A DNA stretch of 18,759 nucleotides, taken from NCBI GenBank assembly GCA_018882725.1, contig VERK01000018.1, positions 1 to 18,759 of the forward strand. The letters are read 5' to 3'. A model generated the notes under the pieces. It searched no databases and was not told where the DNA came from. It saw nothing but the letters and a program-made list of their open reading frames with translations. The translations under genes and the position numbers were made by a program. This DNA is from Actinomycetota bacterium. Lineage in GTDB: Bacteria; Actinomycetota; Acidimicrobiia; Acidimicrobiales; Ilumatobacteraceae. Shown one piece after another: positions 14,192 to 18,759 of this stretch (position 1 is its first letter; each line of letters starts with the position of its first letter).

Positions 14192-15457
14192 TCAGAAGGG
14201 TCGAGTGATGTCGAGATAGAGGCCGGTGAACGTGAGGAACAAGAGCAGGGTCACGACCGCCACCGTGAGCGGCCACATCTTCTCGACGTCGGCGCGGTAG
14301 ACGCGACCACGGCGAGAACGCACCCGTTCGTACGTGGCGATGGCCGCGTGGCCGCCGTCGAACGGCAGCAGCGGTAGCAGATTGAAGATGCCGACGAAAA
14401 CGTTCACCGAGGCGAGCACTTCCATCACGGCGTAGAAGCCGAAACTCTCTCCGATATCGCCGGCGACCATCGTGATACCCACCACGGTGGTGGGACGCTT
14501 GGTCGGGTCGGCGTCCTCGTTGGTGAGTTGCTCCCACTGATTCCAGGGATTGGCCACCGTGCCGATGCCCTCGAAAGTCGCCCACACACTGTCAGCCAGA
14601 TCGCCACCCACGTGTCCGAGCGCCGAGGGAACCGAGAGCTGCTCACGCGCGTAGTTGTCGGTGCCCACACCCAGGAAACCCGGGCGCACCGAATCGTCGG
14701 AGCCCGGTGCACTGCCAGTATCGACCGCGGCCAGTGTGATGTCGGCCGACTTCTCAACTCCGTCGGTCGTCCACACCACCGTCACGGTGTCTCCCGCCGA
14801 CTGCGATCGAACGTAGTTACGAAGATCGGCCGGCTCGATCACCACCACGTCGTCGACGCTCTTGATCACGTCGCCGTCACGAAGTCCGGCCGCCGCCGCC
14901 GGCGATGACTCGGCCACACCGGTCACGACGGTTTCACCCGTGGCCTGGAATCGGCCGCCCACGGTGTACACGAACACCAACAGAACGATCGCGATGACGA
15001 AGTGCATGATGGACCCGGCGGTGATGACGAGCATGCGCCAGCGGTACGGCTTCGACGTGTACGCGAGCGATTCGTCACCGGGCTCGACCGGGTCGAGATT
15101 GTTCATTCCGACGATGCGCACGAAAGCACCGAGCGGCAAGGCCCGCACGCCGTACTCGACACCGTTGCGCTTGAAACTCCAGAGACGCGGTCCGAATCCC
15201 ATGAAGAACTGCGTGCGCTTCATGCCGGCCCACCCCGCCGTCACGAAGTGTCCGACTTCGTGCAAGAAGATCGACACCAGGAGACCCGCGACGAGCAGCA
15301 GACTCCACGGATTACTGAAGCCGAGCCACACGAGCAGGCCGAGGATCACCGCACCGGAGACCCACGCCGTACGGGTGCCACCACCGGGCTGATCGGGTTT
15401 CTCGTCGGTGGCGCCGCCCGCCATCATCTCGTCGCGGAATTGGCGATACAGAGTCAT
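14192..15457 (-). CDS. rseP: Site-2 intramembrane metalloprotease (M50 family, RseP/Rip1-like)
   Basis: A membrane protein of 421 residues that in this family cuts transmembrane anchors such as anti-sigma factors. Zinc motif HEVGH (H66, E67, H70) lies in a transmembrane helix (about 51-75), and the second motif NLLPLLPFDGGH supplies D367. A PDZ domain (about 175-260; VAESSPAAAAGLRDGDVIKSVDD) sits between the central helix (about 143-166) and the second catalytic region. A last helix (about 395-417) ends in a short tail. The polar N-terminus of about 30 residues has no signal peptide. ATG 15457-15455 overlaps the dxr stop (ATGA). By position between dxr and ispG it is the ortholog of the mycobacterial Rip1 gene, so the symbol is given by family resemblance; the substrate cannot be inferred. 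Confidence 0.94.
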   Translation of the reverse strand: MTLYRQFRDEMMAGGATDEKPDQPGGGTRTAWVSGAVILGLLVWLGFSNPWSLLLVAGLLVSIFLHEVGHFVTAGWAGMKRTQFFMGFGPRLWSFKRNGVEYGVRALPLGAFVRIVGMNNLDPVEPGDESLAYTSKPYRWRMLVITAGSIMHFVIAIVLLVFVYTVGGRFQATGETVVTGVAESSPAAAAGLRDGDVIKSVDDVVVIEPADLRNYVRSQSAGDTVTVVWTTDGVEKSADITLAAVDTGSAPGSDDSVRPGFLGVGTDNYAREQLSVPSALGHVGGDLADSVWATFEGIGTVANPWNQWEQLTNEDADPTKRPTTVVGITMVAGDIGESFGFYAVMEVLASVNVFVGIFNLLPLLPFDGGHAAIATYERVRSRRGRVYRADVEKMWPLTVAVVTLLLFLTFTGLYLDITRPF

Positions 15458-16602
15458 CGCGCCTCCACGATCCGTTGCGCCGCCCGCCGCCCGGCTGCAT
15501 CGGCCGCGATCACATCGTCACTCGTGATCGTTCCACGGTGTTGTTCGTGGGCGTCGAGCGACTGTTCGATCACGGCTGCGATGTCGGGCCACCGCAGGCG
15601 CCCGGCCAAGAACGCTTCGACGGCCACTTCGTTGGCGGCCGACAAGAACGCAGGAGCGGTTCCACCCGATCGTCCGGCCGCGTAGGCCAAGGCGAGGCAA
15701 CGAAACGTAGCGACATCGGGAGGCGAGAAGTCGAGACGCGACATCTGAGCCCAGTCGATACGCCCGTACGCCGTGCCGATCCGTTCGGGGTGGGCCAATG
15801 CGTATCCGATGGGCAAGCGCATGTCGGGAAGACTCAATTGCGCCATCGTGCAGCCGTCGGTGAACTCGACCATCGAGTGCACGACCGACTGCGGATGCAC
15901 CACGACCTCGATCTGGTCGTACGAGACACCGAACAATTCGTGGGCCTCGATCACTTCGAGTCCTTTGTTCATGAGCGTCGACGAATCGATCGTGATCTTC
16001 GGGCCCATGCTCCACGTCGGGTGGGCGAGCGCTTGCTCGACCGTCACGTCGGCGAGTTCGGCCGCGGTGCGTCCACGGAACGGACCTCCGCTGGCGGTGA
16101 GCACGATGCGGGACACTTCGACCCCGGGCCTGATGGTGGAGCGCAAACATTGGTGCACCGCGCAGTGCTCGCTGTCGACCGGAACGAGTTCGGCACCCGG
16201 TGTGGAACGGAGCGGCTGCACCACGGGACCAGCGGCGATCAGCGATTCTTTGTTGGCCAGCGCGAGTCGGCGCCCCGCCGACAACGTGCGTAACGTGACC
16301 GGCAATCCGGCGAACCCGACCACGGCGTTGACGACCACGTCGGCATCGTCGACCAGAAGCGACAGGTCGTCGACCACAGTGGCGAACGGAAGCGCGGCCG
16401 CGACGTCAGCTCGTTTTGTCGCGTCGGCAACGGCCACGACTTTGGGACGGAACTCGCGCGCCTGTTCGATGAGTGCGTCGACCGACGACGACACTCCCAG
16501 GCCGACGACTTCGAAACGGTCGCGTTCGGCGCGCACGACGTCGAGGGTCTGCGTTCCGATCGAGCCGGACGAGCCGGCGATGGCGACCTTGGTGGTGCTC
16601 AC
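15454..16602 (-). CDS. dxr: 1-deoxy-D-xylulose 5-phosphate reductoisomerase (Dxr)
   Basis: A protein of 382 residues catalysing DXP to MEP with NADPH, the first committed step of the MEP isoprenoid pathway. The NADPH site is GSSGSIGTQTLDVV (10-23), metal ligands fit D143 and E145 in PVDSEHCAVHQC and E216 in NKGLEVIEA, and further family elements are LTASGGPFRGR, HPTWSMGPKITIDSSTLMNK and HPQSVVHSMVEF. The start is GTG 16602-16600, placing VSTTKVAIAGSSGSIG at the N-terminus as in homologues; a 44-residue in-frame extension upstream is Ser/Arg/Pro-rich and overlaps cdsA, so I rejected it. The 64-bp spacer to cdsA contains a short inverted repeat, GCCGT/ACGGC (16649-16662). The stop overlaps the protease start by 4 bp, coupling the two. 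Confidence 0.96.
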   Translation of the reverse strand: MSTTKVAIAGSSGSIGTQTLDVVRAERDRFEVVGLGVSSSVDALIEQAREFRPKVVAVADATKRADVAAALPFATVVDDLSLLVDDADVVVNAVVGFAGLPVTLRTLSAGRRLALANKESLIAAGPVVQPLRSTPGAELVPVDSEHCAVHQCLRSTIRPGVEVSRIVLTASGGPFRGRTAAELADVTVEQALAHPTWSMGPKITIDSSTLMNKGLEVIEAHELFGVSYDQIEVVVHPQSVVHSMVEFTDGCTMAQLSLPDMRLPIGYALAHPERIGTAYGRIDWAQMSRLDFSPPDVATFRCLALAYAAGRSGGTAPAFLSAANEVAVEAFLAGRLRWPDIAAVIEQSLDAHEQHRGTITSDDVIAADAAGRRAAQRIVEAR

Positions 16603-16666
16603 GACCCGGTCATTCTCGCACCGCGAGCCGACGGATGCCCCGTCGCCCGCCGTGACAACGGCACGG

Positions 16667-18142
16667 TCAGGACGCGAAGGGCTCGAGGACCTGGAGCAGG
16701 TAGTAGGCGGCCGGGAGGACGAACAAGAAGCCATCGAAGCGATCGAGGACTCCCCCGTGGCCTCGCACGACCGTACCGAAGTCCTTGATGTCGAGATTTC
16801 GCTTGAACATGCTCTCCACCAGATCGCCGAGCGGAGCGAGCAACGCGATCACGATTGCGAGTAGCAACGCCTCACCCACGTCGTTCCAGGTGTCGCTCTG
16901 CAGACTGACGATCCAGACCACGACGATGGTGGCGAGTCCGCCGCCCAGGAAACCTTCGAGCGTCTTGTTGGGGCTGATCCACTGGCGAAGCGGTGTGCGA
17001 CCGGCGGCCGATCCGACGAACAGCGCACCCACGTCGTTGGCAACGACACCGCAGGCGAGGATGAACAGCGTGTCGGTGCCGACATTGTCGAGACCCCGCA
17101 CGTTGGAGACTCCGGCCAGCAATGCGGCGTACGAACCCATCAGGCCGATCCAGACGATGCCGAGCGAAGTGATGGCCATGTTCGGCATCGGGCTGGCCGA
17201 GACTCCGTTGGCTCCCACGAATGTGACACCCGAGGCCATGAGTGCGAGTACGAGAACGAGCGGCAACGCGCCCTCGCCCACCCAATACGCGGCGAGGGGC
17301 GTGCACACCGCGGCGGCGATGCCGACGATCGTGGCCGGGTGATAACCACGTTCGGTCACCTTGTCGAAGAACTCGACCGCGGCCAGACCACACACCAAGA
17401 CGACGATGGCCAGCACGGCGATCGGCTTCCAGAGCAACGCACCGATGAACGCCGCGGCGATCAGCAAGCCAACCGCAACAGCCGTGGGCATGTCGCGGCC
17501 ACCGGCGCCAGCCGTGGCGGGACGAGCCGACTTCGGACGCGATGAAGCGCGCGGTGAACCGGCTCGCGGGCCACGCCCGGAGGTGGGACGCGGGCGCGGA
17601 CGGCTACCCGATTCGTCGGCCACACGGACCGTGCGTCGCGTTTCGGACGTGTCGGCGGTACGACGAGCGACCGGACCCGATGCGGTGGGATCGTCGGCGC
17701 GACGCAGCGGACCCGACGGTTCACGACGTACGCCACCACTCGGATCGCGGCGAACACCGCCACTCGGTTCACCCAGACGAACCCGGGGGCGACTGCCACT
17801 GGTGTCGCTGCTCGACGGAGCCGGACGATCAGGAATCGGGCGCGGGGCTGAACCCGAGTACGAGCCCCACACGTCGACCTCGTCGTCACCAGAAGACGAA
17901 GACGAAACGTCGGGACGTGGACGCGGTGCCGATGCGGTGCGCTCTTCACCGAAGAGGCGCGGCACCTCACCGGTGGGCGGTTGGGTCCAGTGCGGAAGCG
18001 GACCGGTGTCGCTCTCGCCGAAGCGCAGAGCCGGCTGCGACGGCTCGTCGTCGGAGAACCGCAGTTCGCCGAAATCGTCGCCGTCGTCGTGATCGTCGTC
18101 CCGATCGTTGTCGCCTGTCCGGCGCCACATGTCGTCGCTCAT
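16667..18142 (-). CDS. cdsA: Phosphatidate cytidylyltransferase (CdsA) with a long charged N-terminal extension
   Basis: A protein of 491 residues; CdsA makes CDP-diacylglycerol from phosphatidate and CTP at the inner membrane. The catalytic half starts near residue 219 with a run of hydrophobic helices and ends with the family signature: S444, R448, K453-D454, then GHGG and D467-R468-D470 in GHGGVLDRFDGF. Ahead of it are about 215 residues without hydrophobic helices. They comprise an acidic start (DNDRDDDHDDGDD), two LRF elements (27-29, 39-41), GPLPHWTQPPTGEVP (47-61), and an Arg/Pro/Ser-rich part with PSGGVRRDPSGGVRREPSGPLRR-type repeats (126-148). This extension is much longer than in E. 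coli CdsA (about 285 residues in total). ATG 18142 with GAGAGG upstream begins 13 bp after frr. Confidence 0.95.
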   Translation of the reverse strand: MSDDMWRRTGDNDRDDDHDDGDDFGELRFSDDEPSQPALRFGESDTGPLPHWTQPPTGEVPRLFGEERTASAPRPRPDVSSSSSGDDEVDVWGSYSGSAPRPIPDRPAPSSSDTSGSRPRVRLGEPSGGVRRDPSGGVRREPSGPLRRADDPTASGPVARRTADTSETRRTVRVADESGSRPRPRPTSGRGPRAGSPRASSRPKSARPATAGAGGRDMPTAVAVGLLIAAAFIGALLWKPIAVLAIVVLVCGLAAVEFFDKVTERGYHPATIVGIAAAVCTPLAAYWVGEGALPLVLVLALMASGVTFVGANGVSASPMPNMAITSLGIVWIGLMGSYAALLAGVSNVRGLDNVGTDTLFILACGVVANDVGALFVGSAAGRTPLRQWISPNKTLEGFLGGGLATIVVVWIVSLQSDTWNDVGEALLLAIVIALLAPLGDLVESMFKRNLDIKDFGTVVRGHGGVLDRFDGFLFVLPAAYYLLQVLEPFAS

Positions 18143-18155
18143 GATCCTCTCGCTC

Positions 18156-18713
18156 TCAGATTTCGAGCAGTTCCTGCTCTTTCTTCTTCACGGCCTGGTC
18201 GATGTGTTCGATGTGATCGTGGGTGATCTTCTCGAGTTCCTTCTCGGCACGCTCCAGTTCATCGGCCGAGATGTCGCCGTTCTTCTCAGCACTTTCGAGA
18301 TCCTTGCGCGCGTCGCGGCGCACGTTGCGCACGGCGATGCGGCCGTCCTCGGCCATGTTCTTGACCAACTTCACGTAATCGCGACGACGTTCTTCGGTCA
18401 ACGGCGGGAAGCTCAGGCGAATGACGGTGCCGTCGTTCGACGGCGAGATGCCGAGATCGGAGTCGCGAATGGCCCGTTCGACCGCGGCCAACGCCCCGCG
18501 GTCGTGGGGCTTCACCACCAGCATGCGCGCTTCGGGCACCTGGAAACCCGCCAACTGCTGCAGCGGAACGTCCGAGCCGTAGTAATCGACCATCAACTTC
18601 TCGACCAGAGCGGGCGTGGCCCGGCCGGTTCGCACCGTCGTGAACTGCGACCGCGCGTGCTCGACGGCCCTGTCCATCTTCTCGATGGCCTCGAGGAGGA
18701 TCTCGTCGGTCAC
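18156..18713 (-). CDS. frr: Ribosome recycling factor
   Basis: A protein of 185 residues, the usual RRF length, which with EF-G splits post-termination ribosomes. The three-helix-bundle/domain II layout is visible: helix 1 with HARSQFTTVRTGRATPALVEKL, then VDYYGSDVPLQQLAGFQVPEARMLVVKPHD, GISPSNDGTVIRLSFPPLTEERR and a long charged C-terminal helix ending KKKEQELLEI. GTG 18713-18711 is the start and overlaps the pyrH stop (GTGA), so translation is probably coupled to pyrH; no separate Shine-Dalgarno sequence is evident. cdsA follows after 13 bp. Confidence 0.97.
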   Translation of the reverse strand: MTDEILLEAIEKMDRAVEHARSQFTTVRTGRATPALVEKLMVDYYGSDVPLQQLAGFQVPEARMLVVKPHDRGALAAVERAIRDSDLGISPSNDGTVIRLSFPPLTEERRRDYVKLVKNMAEDGRIAVRNVRRDARKDLESAEKNGDISADELERAEKELEKITHDHIEHIDQAVKKKEQELLEI

Positions 18714-18759
18714 CCGACCAGCGTACCTACGGGTCGACCTTCCAGAACGGATCTGATGT
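18710..18759 (-). CDS. pyrH: UMP kinase PyrH, last 15 residues only (truncated by the window edge)
   Basis: Reading leftward from the right edge of the window, one frame gives IRSVLEGRPVGTLVG and ends at TGA 18712-18710. The ending (I)R.V..G..(I/V)GTLV is the usual C-terminus of bacterial UMP kinase, and pyrH directly before frr is the standard order. The stop overlaps the frr GTG by 4 bp. Only 50 bp are visible, so the call rests on this short motif plus position. Confidence 0.8.
   Translation of the reverse strand, partial: IRSVLEGRPVGTLVG

Noticed and set aside
16649..16662. Inverted repeat GCCGT/ACGGC in the cdsA-dxr spacer as a terminator
   Set aside because: It has only a 5-bp stem and no T-run, so I regard it as not distinguishable from chance in GC-rich DNA.
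16603..16734. A longer start for dxr reaching into cdsA
   Set aside because: The added residues are Ser/Arg/Pro-rich, have no counterpart in Dxr and overlap cdsA. The conserved fold begins right at GTG 16602.

Overview
This window is a core-genome segment from a high-GC bacterium, most likely an actinomycete of the Acidimicrobiia type (for example an Ilumatobacter relative). That placement is my inference from four things. The gene order pyrH-frr-cdsA-dxr-site-2 protease-ispG followed by proS, rimP-nusA-infB-rbfA-truB and ribF is typical of Actinomycetota. There is an F420 (FO synthase) gene. IF-2 has a Gly/Pro/Arg-rich N-terminal region. A DsbA-fold protein resembles the mycothiol-linked Rv2466c family. 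GTG starts and overlapping stop/start codons are common.

Layout, left to right. Positions 1-262 hold the 3' end of a CofH/FbiC gene (F420 precursor synthesis, + strand), convergent with ribF (FMN/FAD synthesis, - strand, 284-1246). A divergent + strand pair follows (1348-2852): a VOC/extradiol-dioxygenase-fold protein and an alpha/beta hydrolase joined by a GTGA overlap. The pair sits where truB and ribF would normally be adjacent. From 2842 to 9495 the - strand carries the translation/transcription operon rimP-nusA-infB-(DsbA-like)-rbfA-truB, with nearly every junction overlapping or only a few bases long. A 163-bp spacer separates rimP from proS; it holds a strong intrinsic-terminator-like hairpin and a 20-bp dyad, both ahead of rimP. 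From 9650 to 12918 a + strand unit carries proS, manA and a small unknown gene. From 12935 to 18759 the - strand carries pyrH (3' end only)-frr-cdsA-dxr-rseP/rip1-ispG. This links ribosome recycling, CDP-diacylglycerol synthesis, two MEP isoprenoid steps and an intramembrane protease.

The whole window is protein-coding apart from short spacers; no gene-free stretch exceeds 165 bp. I see no rRNA, tRNA, CRISPR array, insertion sequence or prophage sign, and no convincing case for a wholly new system. The items most worth a second look are the terminator/dyad leader in front of rimP-nusA-infB, the CPWA-type single-cysteine DsbA-like gene locked between infB and rbfA, the VOC-hydrolase pair splitting truB from ribF, the roughly 215-residue charged extension on CdsA, and the unknown 98-residue gene next to manA.
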